Both the position numbers and the translations under genes were made by a program. DNA of 64,000 bases from Caballeronia sp. GAFFF1 (GTDB lineage Bacteria; Pseudomonadota; Gammaproteobacteria; Burkholderiales; Burkholderiaceae). Shown piece after piece: positions 17,800 to 26,960 of the stretch. The notes under the pieces were generated by a model. It searched no databases and was not told the DNA's origin. It saw nothing but the letters and a program-made list of their open reading frames with translations. The stretch covers positions 1 to 64,000 of the forward strand of contig NZ_JALQEM010000032.1 in the NCBI RefSeq assembly GCF_023630705.1, given 5' to 3'. Position 1 is the first letter of the stretch, and every line of letters begins with the position of its first letter.

Positions 17800-18089
17800 G
17801 AAGGACGTTTCGACGAGAGGTACGTCAGCGAATACGCTGCGTTCCGTATGAATTCCGTATAAAACAAGATAGCACGGGATGGTGCGCCGCGGCAGTGCCT
17901 TGCAAGGAGGGGATCGTGTGCTGACGAACGCATGAATCGCGGCTAAGAATTCCCGGCCTCGCGACGAGGGAGCATGTCAAAAGCGGTAAGTAAGACCGCG
18001 CAAGCAGTGCGCGGCGCACCGGGATACCATGACCAGTCGAACCGCCATGCTCGCCGCGAATCGCGTCCTCTTCATCAACTCCCGACCGC

Positions 18090-19604
18090 ATGTCCCAACA
18101 CAAGCAGACCGTCCGTCCCCTCGTCATCGCCGCAGTGATGGCCTCGATGGCCATGGTGGCGATCGAAGCCACCATCGTTTCGACCGCCATGCCGCAGATC
18201 GCTACGCAACTCGGCGGCCTCAATCTGTATAGCTGGGTGTTCTCGTCGTTCTTGCTGACGCAGACCGCACTTACCGTCGTGTTCGGCAAGCTTGCGGATC
18301 TTTACGGCCGCAAGCCCGCGATACTCGCCGGCATCGCCATTTTTCTCGTCGGGTCGATACTCGCGGGCTTTGCGTGGTCGATGCCCGCCATGATCGTCTT
18401 TCGCCTGATACAGGGCGTCGGCGCGGGCGCCATTCTGCCGGTTGCGCTGACAGTGGTCGGCGACCTCTATCCGGCACGGGAACGCGGTAAGGTGCAAGGC
18501 TACCTCGCAAGCGTATGGGCCGTTTCCGCCGTGTTAGGGCCGATGGTCGGCGGCTTGCTAATCCGGCATCTCTCGTGGAGCTGGATCTTCTGGATTAACC
18601 TGCCGATCGGCGCGCTCGCCGCGCTGCTTTTCGTGCTCTTCCTGCACGAGGAGAAGCGCCACGAACGTCCTGCAATCGACCTTGCCGGCGCGTTCCTGTT
18701 CACGGCGGCCGTCGCATCCCTGATGATGGCGCTCACCGATGCCAGCACCGCAAGCGGTGCGCGCGTCGGCGCGGAAGTCGCGATATGCATCGTGGCGAGC
18801 GTGCTCTTCGTCGTGCAGGAAAAGCGCGCCGCCGATCCGATGATCTCGTTCGGCTTATGGGCGCATCGCCCGATCGCGGCGGGCAACGCCGCGACGCTGC
18901 TCGCGGGCATGGCGTTGATGGGCCTGACCACCTTCCTGCCGATGTACGTGCAGGGCGTCATGCATCGCTCGCCGGTCGAAGCGGGCCTCACGCTTACGAT
19001 GATGATGATCGGCTGGCCCAGCGGCGCCACCTTCACTTCACGTACCTTCAGCCGCATCGGCCTGCGCCGCTTATTGATCGGCGGGACCGTCTTCATTCCG
19101 CTCGGCGCAGTTCCGTTCGTGCTTCTGACGCCGCAGTCGAGTCCGGTGTGGGCCGGCGTCGGCTCCGCGGTGATGGGCTTCGGCATGGGGATACTGAGCG
19201 TGTCGTGCCTGATCCTGATTCAGGAAATCGTCAAGCTGTCCGAGCGCGGGAGCGCCACTGCATCGAACCTCTTTGCCCGCAATCTCGGGAACACGCTCGG
19301 CGCGGCCGTGTTCGGCGCCGTGCAGAACTATGGACTGGCTCATGCGAGCGGCGTGCCGGCCGTCAGCGCCGATCAATTGAAGCGCCTGCTATCTGCCGTG
19401 CCCGGCAACTTCGCGAGCAACGCGGAGATTCGCTTCGCGCTGCACCATGCGCTGCATCTGACCTTCACGTCGATGTTCGTAATCGCGCTGGGCGCGGTAA
19501 TTTCCATGCTGTTCATGCCCGCAGTGGACATCGGTCGGGCAGGTCCCACGGTGGAGACGGTCGGCGCGAACGACGCACCGGAAGGCGTCGGCATCGACGC
19601 CTGA
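18090..19604 (+). CDS. MFS multidrug efflux transporter, DHA2 (EmrB/QacA) type
   Basis: 504 residues with about 14 membrane helices. Motif A is present (GKLADLYGRKP) and motif C-like glycines lie in helix 5 (VSAVLGPMVGGLL). Family members use the proton gradient to export drugs or other hydrophobic compounds. The C-terminal ~35 residues are hydrophilic. No regulator or membrane-fusion partner is adjacent. Confidence 0.87.
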   Translation: MSQHKQTVRPLVIAAVMASMAMVAIEATIVSTAMPQIATQLGGLNLYSWVFSSFLLTQTALTVVFGKLADLYGRKPAILAGIAIFLVGSILAGFAWSMPAMIVFRLIQGVGAGAILPVALTVVGDLYPARERGKVQGYLASVWAVSAVLGPMVGGLLIRHLSWSWIFWINLPIGALAALLFVLFLHEEKRHERPAIDLAGAFLFTAAVASLMMALTDASTASGARVGAEVAICIVASVLFVVQEKRAADPMISFGLWAHRPIAAGNAATLLAGMALMGLTTFLPMYVQGVMHRSPVEAGLTLTMMMIGWPSGATFTSRTFSRIGLRRLLIGGTVFIPLGAVPFVLLTPQSSPVWAGVGSAVMGFGMGILSVSCLILIQEIVKLSERGSATASNLFARNLGNTLGAAVFGAVQNYGLAHASGVPAVSADQLKRLLSAVPGNFASNAEIRFALHHALHLTFTSMFVIALGAVISMLFMPAVDIGRAGPTVETVGANDAPEGVGIDA

Positions 19605-19618
19605 TCCGGCGTCGATGC
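19591..19618. terminator. Hairpin between convergent genes
   Basis: GCATCGACGCC (19591-19601) and GGCGTCGATGC (19608-19618) form a perfect 11-bp stem with a TGATCC loop. It overlaps the stop of the MFS gene and lies just before the stop of the minus-strand gene ending at 19632. Position suggests a bidirectional terminator, but there is no T-run. Confidence 0.5.
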
Positions 19619-19631
19619 GTTGCAGGCAGCC

Positions 19632-19874
19632 TCAATCCTGCGCCTGAATGAGCGGGCTATCCTGCTTGTCTTTGGACACGCTGGCATCTGCGCTCTCGCT
19701 TCCCGGCGCAGCGGATTCGTCCGCGGCGATGGTCTGCGTGTTCATGCCTTGTTGCGACGTGGGCGCGCCGGTGTCGGGCTTGTAGTGCGGCGCAGGACCA
19801 TAGCCGCTTGCGAGCGCGTATGGCGCGGCAAGCGAGGCCGCAACGAGAACAATGCCGGTGACTTTGCTGATCAT
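19632..19874 (-). CDS. Small secreted hypothetical protein
   Basis: 80 residues: N-terminal signal peptide (MISKVTGIVLVAASLAAPYALA) followed by a short hydrophilic, Ser/Asp/Gln-rich tail with no recognisable domain. AGGAG lies 8 bp before the ATG at 19874, which decides the start. Probably periplasmic; function unknown. Confidence 0.65.
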   Translation of the reverse strand: MISKVTGIVLVAASLAAPYALASGYGPAPHYKPDTGAPTSQQGMNTQTIAADESAAPGSESADASVSKDKQDSPLIQAQD

Positions 19875-20051
19875 GGTCGTACTCCTGAGGGTTTCAGATG
19901 TCCACTTCATCGGCCAATGCACTGCCCTGCCAGCATGCGACCTTCCGAAATGTGCACGCAGTCTACGTGCGTGACTCGACCAAGAAATCCCCCCAGAAGC
20001 GCGGATACGAATGGCGGAAGCGCCCTGAATGAAGCGCTTCGCGCACTCGGA

Positions 20052-21875
20052 TCAGACGTTGTCTTGCACCGCGATTGCCACGGCGCCCGCATTGATCGTC
20101 AAACGCGTGCGCTTTTGCAAAGGGTTCTGCGGCGCCGTGCCGTCCGCGTTCAGCCCCTTCACCTTGTTGTAGATCGCGACGAACTGCGTGGGCGTGACTG
20201 TCGCCGATGCATAGCCGATAGCGTCGTGGTCCGCATACAGCATGTCCGGATTGTTCTGCCTGATGAACGCATCCAGTGCCGACGAAGAAGTGATGAGCGA
20301 TGCCAGCGGCATGCCGGCTACATAGTTCGTCGCATCCTGAAAGAAGGGGCGGCTGCTGACGCCCGCCGACATGAGATCGACGAGCACAGGCGTGCCTGTC
20401 GCGGGATCGGGCACATCGCGCACGATGCCGGCCTGGAACGCGTGAAGATCGCCCGTGATGGCGACGAGGTTCGTAATGCCTTGCGCCTTCACGAACGACG
20501 TGAGATCGGCCTTGTGCGATGGATACCCGTCCCATGCGTCGCAATCCATCACGAACACGAGGTTGTCGGGCGCAGGCGCGATCGAACGCAGGTCGAGCCA
20601 CAGGCGATTCATCATCACCTCGTTGCCCCATACTTTCCAGATGGAGGTCGACGCTTTGAGCGTGTCCTTCCACCATTGCGTCTGCAGCGGCCCAAGCATG
20701 GACGGAACGCGCCCGAGACGCTGCGTGTCCGCCGCCTCGAACTGCGCAAGCACCTGCTGCGGCACCGCGTATCGCGAACCGACGAGATCGTTGCCGTTCA
20801 CCGGATCATGTCCCAGGCTCTGCGCGATAGCCGCTTCGCTGACGACATGATCGTCGCGATAGAGCCGCTCGTCGGTCATAAAAAGGTGAATCAGCGAGCC
20901 GAAGTGAAAGTCCCGGTAAATGCGAATGTTGTCGTAGCTGGCGTTGTTGAGGTCGAACGACACGTCGCCCCAATCCACCGGCAAGTATTCCGCCCACGCC
21001 TGATTCGCATTGCGGCGTCGCGCTGTTTGCTGCACGTTCGCGTTCGTGTACGTCTGGTGGTCTTGCCAGCAATCGTCCGAGAACTCGTGATCGTCCCAGA
21101 TGGCGATCACAGGAAAGCGCGCATGAACGGTCTGCAAGCGCGCGTCGCCGCGATACGTGCGATAGAGCGTGCGGTAATCGGCGAGCGTGTTCGCATAGAC
21201 GCCGCCGCCTGACATCGCGACGCCATCCGGCAAGGTGATCTGTGGGTGCGCCGGCTCGGCAGCGTTTGTTTCGTTCGGACTACCGACGGTTTCGTAAATA
21301 TAGTCGCCCAGATGGACGACGAAATCGAGATCGGTCTCCGCCGCGAGCAGCGTGAGGGCCTGCCAGTGATTCACGCTCCAGTTCTGGCAGACAAACCACG
21401 CGAAGCGCAGTTGGGCGAGCGATTCGGTGGCCGCCGCCGCGGTGCGTGTCGTGCCGGTCGCGCTGATGTCACTGCCGGCAATGAAGCGATAGTAGTAGGT
21501 CGTCTTCGCGCTGAGACCCGTGACCTTGGCTCGCACCGTGAAGTCGTAGTCGGGAATGGCGCTGATGGGCACGCTCGCCGCGAGTTGCGAGAAATCGGGA
21601 AGCGCGGAGACCTGCAACGTCAGGGCGATCGCCGTTTGCGAGGCGCTGCTGGCATTGGCGACGCAGCGCGTCCAGAACACGACGGATGTATCGCGCGGGT
21701 CTCCGCTCGCGACGCCTTGCGCGAACGCATACACGCCCGAGGGCGGTGGCGTGGTGCCGCCCCCCGCGCTGCTGCCGCTGTCGTCATCGCTCGAATGATG
21801 ACAGGCCGCGAGCGTGCCGGACGCCGCCGCAACGGTATAGAACATGGACAACGACATGAAGCGGCGACGATCCAT
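20052..21875 (-). CDS. PhoD-like alkaline phosphatase/phosphodiesterase
   Basis: 607 residues. The N-terminus has a twin-arginine-like start (MDRRRFMSL) with a possible lipobox Cys (LAAC at about 24), then a Ser/Gly linker. An N-terminal beta domain (FAQGVASGDPRDTSVVFWTR) precedes the metallophosphatase domain with VHLGDYIYE, AIWDDHEFSDDCW and a late AITGDLHAFQ motif; these supply the Fe/Ca ligands of PhoD enzymes. It would release phosphate from phosphodiesters outside the cytoplasm. Single gene; no Pho box was recognised upstream. Confidence 0.87.
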   Translation of the reverse strand: MDRRRFMSLSMFYTVAAASGTLAACHHSSDDDSGSSAGGGTTPPPSGVYAFAQGVASGDPRDTSVVFWTRCVANASSASQTAIALTLQVSALPDFSQLAASVPISAIPDYDFTVRAKVTGLSAKTTYYYRFIAGSDISATGTTRTAAAATESLAQLRFAWFVCQNWSVNHWQALTLLAAETDLDFVVHLGDYIYETVGSPNETNAAEPAHPQITLPDGVAMSGGGVYANTLADYRTLYRTYRGDARLQTVHARFPVIAIWDDHEFSDDCWQDHQTYTNANVQQTARRRNANQAWAEYLPVDWGDVSFDLNNASYDNIRIYRDFHFGSLIHLFMTDERLYRDDHVVSEAAIAQSLGHDPVNGNDLVGSRYAVPQQVLAQFEAADTQRLGRVPSMLGPLQTQWWKDTLKASTSIWKVWGNEVMMNRLWLDLRSIAPAPDNLVFVMDCDAWDGYPSHKADLTSFVKAQGITNLVAITGDLHAFQAGIVRDVPDPATGTPVLVDLMSAGVSSRPFFQDATNYVAGMPLASLITSSSALDAFIRQNNPDMLYADHDAIGYASATVTPTQFVAIYNKVKGLNADGTAPQNPLQKRTRLTINAGAVAIAVQDNV

Positions 21876-22052
21876 GAAAGCCTCCAGGAAACAACGTGGC
21901 AGACAGACCCTGCGCGCTCGATGTGTCGACTTTCAATCCGACCGGATAGCGGCTTACGGACAATGTGTTGGCTTACACGCTACAAACAGCGGGTGTCGGT
22001 GTCAATACCGGACCGGTATAGAACGATCGTTCCATGAAGCGAAACCGACGCG

Positions 22053-23093
22053 CTATGGAACGGTCCGCAGAGGAAACACGAGTCTTGCGCAAAGCAATCC
22101 GATGGCGCCGCCGAGAAGCGTCTCCCAGGCGCGCGCGGCGAGCAGCGGCACGGAATGAACGCCGCTCGCGGCCAGCGTCACGACGAGCGCAAAGGCGAAG
22201 GCCCCGCACGCGATGTCGTAGCGCTCCGGCAGCGCCATCGCGTAGACGATCATCGCGATGGCAGCTATCGCCCAGACGAGAAGCGGCGCATGCTCCGCAA
22301 GCGGCAAGCAAATGATTCCGATGGGCACGCCCACCAGCGTGCCATAGATACGCCTTCGCACACGGTCCGCCGTTCCCACCGCGGACGTCGCGACGACATA
22401 GACGCATGCCGTGATGGCCCACGCCGATTCGGGGAGCGCGAACGCCGCATTGAGCAGCGCGACGACGAGCGCGCCGCTCGCTGCTTGCAGACCCATGGCG
22501 AAAGCGGGCGACACCGCCTGTCTGCCATGGAACGGCTGCGATGCGAGCGCAGGCGGCACCACAGGATGTTCCGCAGGTCCGCTCAAGAGACGCGGCACGA
22601 TGGCCGCTAACATGGCGATCAGCAGGGCGACCACGATTGCCCACATATCCATCGGCGCGAGCTTCATCACGTAGGCGGCCACCTGGCCGATATAGAGCTG
22701 CGATCCGATGCCAGCGCCCGTTACGCCGAAACGCTTCAAATAGCCCGCGAAAAAGGCCCCGGAAACGAGGATGAACTCGGCACCGCTGCGTCCGAGCCCG
22801 TCGAACCACGGTCCAAGCAATGCAGAGGTGAACGCGCCGCACGCGGCCGCGAGGCACAGCACCGCGAGGTCCCGGCTCGATTCACGCCGCGTCGCGCGCG
22901 CCTCGGACACGCTCGCCCACAGCGCGAACGTCGCGGCGAGCGAGCCGACGGACACGCTTGCGGGCACGTCGCGCGTCACATCGTGCAAGGCGCCGACGGC
23001 CGCGGCAAGTCCATACGCCGTCACGAGCCGCAAGCCCTTGATGCGCCGGTGCGTGCCGGGGTCCACGCGTTCGAACCACGCGGTCACTGCCAA
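22053..23093 (-). CDS. FUSC family integral membrane protein
   Basis: 346 residues with two blocks of about five membrane helices each, as in the FUSC/aromatic acid exporter superfamily. Typical segments are YGLAAAVGALHD and, in the second block, RIYGTLVGVPIGI with WAITACVYVVATS. Function inferred as export or stress resistance. Start uncertain: a TTG at 23093 or a GTG at 23087. Confidence 0.75.
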   Translation of the reverse strand: MAVTAWFERVDPGTHRRIKGLRLVTAYGLAAAVGALHDVTRDVPASVSVGSLAATFALWASVSEARATRRESSRDLAVLCLAAACGAFTSALLGPWFDGLGRSGAEFILVSGAFFAGYLKRFGVTGAGIGSQLYIGQVAAYVMKLAPMDMWAIVVALLIAMLAAIVPRLLSGPAEHPVVPPALASQPFHGRQAVSPAFAMGLQAASGALVVALLNAAFALPESAWAITACVYVVATSAVGTADRVRRRIYGTLVGVPIGIICLPLAEHAPLLVWAIAAIAMIVYAMALPERYDIACGAFAFALVVTLAASGVHSVPLLAARAWETLLGGAIGLLCARLVFPLRTVP

Positions 23094-23144
23094 CAGGTAG
23101 CGGGCATTCCTCGCGATCCACCTTGTGCAAGCTGCATGGAATTT

Positions 23145-24071
23145 CTAGCTGCGCTTCTTCCGGGCGGGTCGTTCGACCGCCTTAGCTCGATCTAAACCTA
23201 TGCCGCGCGCGGCTGCATCGGCGATACATTCGGCAAGCTGCGCCGCTGCGTCGTGATCGGCGCGCCGCGCCCGCTCGACGAGACCGATCTCGCGATGAAA
23301 CGTATCGTCGCCTAGATCGTGCGCTACAGTGCCTCGCGGCCACGCACCGATGCCCGCCGACTTCGGCAGTAACGCGACACCCATGCCGCGTGCGACGAGT
23401 TGCGCGATGCCATGCAGCTCATCCGCCTCGATGGCCTCGCGCACGGCAATGCGTTTCTTGCGCATGAAGACGTCCACTTGCCGGCCGCCGAACGAGCGCC
23501 GGTCGTATCGAATGAACGGCTCGCTCTCTATCAACTCACGCCATGTCACGCGCTTCTTTGCGGCCGGCGCGAGCAACACGAACGGCTCCGCGATAAGCGT
23601 GCGCCAGCGCAGTTCCGCAGGCAATGAAAACGGCGGGCGAATGATGACGGCCATGTCGGCCTCGGCGGCGTCTACCTGTGCGAGCAGGTTGAGCGACACG
23701 CCCGGCACGAGACGTATGCGCCATGCCGGCATGTCGCGCCGGAACGAAGCGATGGCATCGGGCAACAAGGCAGCATGCGCCGACGCGATCGCACCTACCG
23801 AAAGCGTGCCGCCCCGCTCTTCCTCGCCGCCGGGTTCGGCAAGACGCGCATAGAGCGCGATGAGTTCATCGGCGAGTTCGAGCGTGCGGCGCCCTGCGGC
23901 GTTCAACGTCGCCGAGCGGCCGGTGCGATCAAAAAGCGCAAAGCCGAGATGCGCTTCGAGCCGCTGCATTTGCGCGCTCACCGCAGATTGCGTCAAGCCG
24001 ATATGCGCCCCTGCGCCCGCAAAGGTGCCGTGGCGGGCGACCGCCATGAAAGTCCTCAATTCTCGCAGCAT
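23145..24071 (-). CDS. LysR family transcriptional regulator
   Basis: 308 residues: winged HTH at 1-60 (LRELRTFMAVARHGTFAGAG, TQSAVSAQMQRLE) and a substrate-binding-like domain (about 90-300). The C-terminus is basic (KKRS). Divergent from the VOC gene at 24183. The 111-bp gap between them contains TTCATGGAATTCGTTCATGAA-type dyad symmetry near 24118-24138, a plausible LysR operator. Effector unknown. Confidence 0.87.
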   Translation of the reverse strand: MLRELRTFMAVARHGTFAGAGAHIGLTQSAVSAQMQRLEAHLGFALFDRTGRSATLNAAGRRTLELADELIALYARLAEPGGEEERGGTLSVGAIASAHAALLPDAIASFRRDMPAWRIRLVPGVSLNLLAQVDAAEADMAVIIRPPFSLPAELRWRTLIAEPFVLLAPAAKKRVTWRELIESEPFIRYDRRSFGGRQVDVFMRKKRIAVREAIEADELHGIAQLVARGMGVALLPKSAGIGAWPRGTVAHDLGDDTFHREIGLVERARRADHDAAAQLAECIADAAARGIGLDRAKAVERPARKKRS

Positions 24072-24182
24072 GTGATTGATCGATTTTCTTGTTACTCAGA
24101 CCCGCAATTTATCGTTTTTCATGGAATTCGTTCATGAATACACTAGCGGCTTCCCTGGATCAACCCTCACGGACCTGTGACC

Positions 24183-24617
24183 ATGAACATCCCGCACGAC
24201 GCCATGCCGCCGTTTCATCTCGCGTTTCCCGTTCACAGTCTTTCGGATGCGCGCGCGTTCTATGGCGAACTGCTCGGCTGCCCGGAAGGACGCAGTTCGG
24301 AAGACTGGGTGGATTTCAATTTCTACGGGCACCAGATCGTGGCGCACCTTGCGCCGGACGAAGTCGGTCATCGGTCGACGAGCGCGGTGGACGGCGACGC
24401 CGTACCCGTGCGCCACTTCGGCGTGGTGCTGTCTATCCCGCAGTGGGAAGCGCTCGCGGATAAGCTGAAGGCGGCCGGCACGCGTTTCATTATCGAGCCG
24501 CATATTCGCTTCAAGGGCGAAGTCGGCGAGCAGGCGACGATGTTCTTCCTCGACCCGTCGGGCAATGCGGTGGAGGTGAAGGCTTTCGCCAACATGGCGT
24601 CGCTATTCGCGAAGTGA
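24183..24617 (+). CDS. VOC superfamily protein (glyoxalase/dioxygenase fold)
   Basis: 144 residues with paired beta-alpha-beta-beta-beta modules ([21 protein letters not shown] at the N-terminus; [15 protein letters not shown] at the C-terminus). Possible metal ligands are His near residue 12, His in VRHFGVV and Glu in VEVKAF. Enzymatic role unknown. A GTG six bases upstream (24177) is an alternative start. A terminator follows at 24652. Confidence 0.82.
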   Translation: MNIPHDAMPPFHLAFPVHSLSDARAFYGELLGCPEGRSSEDWVDFNFYGHQIVAHLAPDEVGHRSTSAVDGDAVPVRHFGVVLSIPQWEALADKLKAAGTRFIIEPHIRFKGEVGEQATMFFLDPSGNAVEVKAFANMASLFAK

Positions 24618-24651
24618 CTTCCTGAGCCTTCGTTCGCTCGCGCTGCAAATG

Positions 24652-24680
24652 AAACGGGACGCCATCGGCGTCCCGTTTTT
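24652..24680 (+). terminator. Rho-independent terminator of the VOC gene
   Basis: ACGGGACGCC and GGCGTCCCGT form a perfect 10-bp stem with an ATC loop, followed by five Ts. It is 35 bp past the VOC stop codon. Confidence 0.85.
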
Positions 24681-24700
24681 ACATCATGCGAGCGTAATGG

Positions 24701-24760
24701 TTACTGACCCGCTTACTAACTCGCTTACTGACCCGCTAATTGACCCGCTTACTGACCCGA
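24701..24760. repeat. Five tandem 12-bp repeats spanning a stop codon
   Basis: Five consecutive 12-bp units of TTACTGACCCGC (units 2 and 4 have two or three changes, unit 5 ends in A). The array begins just past the VOC terminator and covers the last codons and the TAA (24749-24751) of the minus-strand gene. Because 12 is a multiple of three, copy-number change would not shift the reading frame, but the TAA is itself inside the repeat. Confidence 0.85.
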
Positions 24761-25033
24761 GCCGCTTGCGCTGACCGGCGCGCCGGGACCGCCCGGCGTG
24801 GCGCTGTCGCTTTGGCCGGCGGTCGAGCCGCTCGTCGAGGACGAATGGCTGCTGTGCGACTTTTTCTTCGAATGCGATTGCTTGTGCGACATTCCGGAAC
24901 CCTGCGTGGTGGTCTGCGCGTTGTCGCCCGCTTGCAGGCCCGTGGCCGAGCTCGGCGGATTGTCCTGCGCGAACGCGGATGCGCAAACGAGAGCGAATGC
25001 GCCGGCGGCGCAGGAGAGAGCGATACGTTTCAT
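24749..25033 (-). CDS. Small secreted Ser/His/Lys-rich hypothetical protein
   Basis: 94 residues: signal peptide (MKRIALSCAAGAFALVCASAFA), then a low-complexity mature part with a SHKQSHSKKKSHSSHSS stretch and a Gly/Ser/Pro tail. Such small low-complexity periplasmic proteins are common in Burkholderiaceae; no function is known. AGGAG lies 9 bp before the ATG at 25033. The stop codon lies within a 12-bp tandem repeat array. Confidence 0.7.
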   Translation of the reverse strand: MKRIALSCAAGAFALVCASAFAQDNPPSSATGLQAGDNAQTTTQGSGMSHKQSHSKKKSHSSHSSSTSGSTAGQSDSATPGGPGAPVSASGSGQ

Positions 25034-25250
25034 GTCGAGTGACTCCTGTTGGCGGTTTGCGAATGCGATTGTTGCAGCTTGTTCTGCATGTTGGCCGTCG
25101 AGTGACGAGAGCGACGGCCGGTCGCAAGACCTCTGGAGCATGGGACGTGCCACGGTCTGACGATTCGCAAGCTGACGCGCCTGCATGCCCGTGGCAATCG
25201 ACATGACAACGCGGCGCGCGTCGCCACGCGCCGCGAATCGCACAATGGGT

Positions 25251-26615
25251 TCAGTGGCTCGCTGGCCCCGTAGCCTTGAGATCGGCATTGACCGCGCGCT
25301 GCGGATGAGCGGCCTGTTTGATGAGGAGCGCGACCGCAGAGACGAGCCCGGCGACCGCGATCACCGCGAAGATGCCACCGAAGCTGAAATGAAGCCGCGT
25401 GAGTTCCGCAACGAGGAACGATCCGGCAATGCCGCCGAAGCGCCCGATGCCGAGCATCCACGCGACGCCCGTGCCGCGCCCTTGCGTCGGATAGAACGCG
25501 GCGGCGAGCGCGGGCATCGACGATTGCGCGGTGTTCATCAAAACGCCCGCAAGGAACACCACCAGCACGAGCAAGCCGACGTTGCCCACGGCCTGTCCGA
25601 TGCAGTAGACGCTCACTGCGGTCAATGCATAGCACGCTGCAATCACGCGGTTCGCGTTGAACTTGTCCATCAGCACGCCGAGCAGCACCGCGCCGACGCC
25701 GCCGAGCGGAAACAGCGCGGAAATCAGCGTCGCGCGTTGCGGGCTCAAGCCGGATTCCTTGAGCAGAATCGGCATCCAGTTAATGGACGCATAAAAGATC
25801 ACGAGGCCCATGAAATACGCGAGCCACAGCATGACGGAGCCGATCACATAAGAACGCGACAACACCACGCTCATGCCGCTCTGACCTTGCACGGCAGGCG
25901 CGGCTTCGGTCATGAAGAACGAGCCGGCATGGCGAGCATCGTCCGAAATGCGGGCAAGCGTCGCGCGAATCTTCTCGACCGGCTTCGACTTCGCCACCAT
26001 GTAGCGCACCGATTCCGGCAACGTGATGAGCAGCAGCACGGCAAGCGCGAGCGGCGCCACGCCGCCGAGGAACAGCACGCTGCGCCAGCCGAACTGCGGA
26101 ATCATCCATGCAGCGAGGAAGCCGCCGAATGCAGCGCCCAGCGGAAAGCCGCAAAACATCAGGTTGATGAGCGTGGCGCGACGGTTGTCGGGACAGAACT
26201 CGCTCATCATCGTGACAGCGTTCGGCATGGCCGCGCCGAGGCCCAGGCCGGTGATGAAACGCAGCGTCGTCAAATGCTCGAGACTCGCGGAATACGCCGA
26301 TGCAAAGCACGCGACGCCGAAGACGATCACCGACGACAACAGCATCGCGCGGCGGCCGAGGCGGTCGGACAAGGGCCCGGAAAGCAGCGCGCCTGCGGCA
26401 AGGCCGAAAAGCGCCGCGCTCAACACAGGCGCGAGCGCCGGCCGGCTGATGTGCCACTCGGTAACCAGCGAGGGCGCGATGAAGCCGATCGCGGCCGTAT
26501 CGAAGCCATCGAGCAGCACGATGACGAAGCACATGCCGAAGATGAGCCACTGAAACGGCGAAAACGGGTGCTCGTTGATGAACGTCTGCACGTTCACGTT
26601 TGGACTTCTGCTCAC
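25251..26615 (-). CDS. MFS transporter, aromatic acid:H+ symporter (PcaK-like)
   Basis: 454 residues, 12 membrane helices, AAHS family pattern: FQWLIFGMCFVIVLLDGFDTAA in helix 1 with the DGFDT motif, and LSDRLGRRAMLL between helices 2 and 3. Such proteins import benzoates or related aromatic acids. The GTG at 26615 is chosen because GAAGGGA sits 5 bp upstream and it gives the family length; an ATG at 26669 would extend into the operator region. Two palindromic sites lie 30 bp upstream. Confidence 0.82.
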   Translation of the reverse strand: MSRSPNVNVQTFINEHPFSPFQWLIFGMCFVIVLLDGFDTAAIGFIAPSLVTEWHISRPALAPVLSAALFGLAAGALLSGPLSDRLGRRAMLLSSVIVFGVACFASAYSASLEHLTTLRFITGLGLGAAMPNAVTMMSEFCPDNRRATLINLMFCGFPLGAAFGGFLAAWMIPQFGWRSVLFLGGVAPLALAVLLLITLPESVRYMVAKSKPVEKIRATLARISDDARHAGSFFMTEAAPAVQGQSGMSVVLSRSYVIGSVMLWLAYFMGLVIFYASINWMPILLKESGLSPQRATLISALFPLGGVGAVLLGVLMDKFNANRVIAACYALTAVSVYCIGQAVGNVGLLVLVVFLAGVLMNTAQSSMPALAAAFYPTQGRGTGVAWMLGIGRFGGIAGSFLVAELTRLHFSFGGIFAVIAVAGLVSAVALLIKQAAHPQRAVNADLKATGPASH

Positions 26616-26644
26616 TTCATTCCCTTCCGAAAGAGACGATGTAT

Positions 26645-26678
26645 GTTCGCTATGCGAACAGCGATTCACATAGCGAAC
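26645..26678 (-). promoter_or_regulatory. Twin operator-like palindromes upstream of the aromatic acid transporter
   Basis: GTTCGCTATGCGAAC (26645-26659) is a perfect 6+3+6 palindrome. A second site on the opposite strand, GTTCGCTATGTGAAT (26664-26678), differs at two positions. Centres are 19 bp apart, about two helical turns. The GTTCG-N-CGAAC form resembles operators of IclR-type regulators (PcaR/PobR class), fitting an aromatic transporter. No IclR gene is in the window. The rest of 26679-26960 shows no gene. Confidence 0.55.
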
Positions 26679-26960
26679 TATGCGTTTCGCGTGAGAATAC
26701 GGAATAGCCCCATGTGCCGCAACGCGGGGTTACCCGGAAATGAAAGGACGTGGCAGCCGGCTTGTCGGATCGTATCGATGTCTGCGCGCCGTAGCGATCC
26801 ATACTGTCATCACGAGTTGCACTCTACAATCGCTGTGTGATCGGGGCAGACCGCCCCGTTACGCGAGTGAGGCAATCCATTCGTGCTGGACGAATATCCC
26901 CTCGACGCGCCCGCGGGCGCTTCGGCGCCTGCCGATCAGGAACATTGCACAGGATATCGC

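Noticed and set aside
24701..24760. Tandem 12-bp repeats considered as a CRISPR array
   Set aside because: Units are contiguous with no spacers and far shorter than CRISPR repeats; no cas genes nearby.
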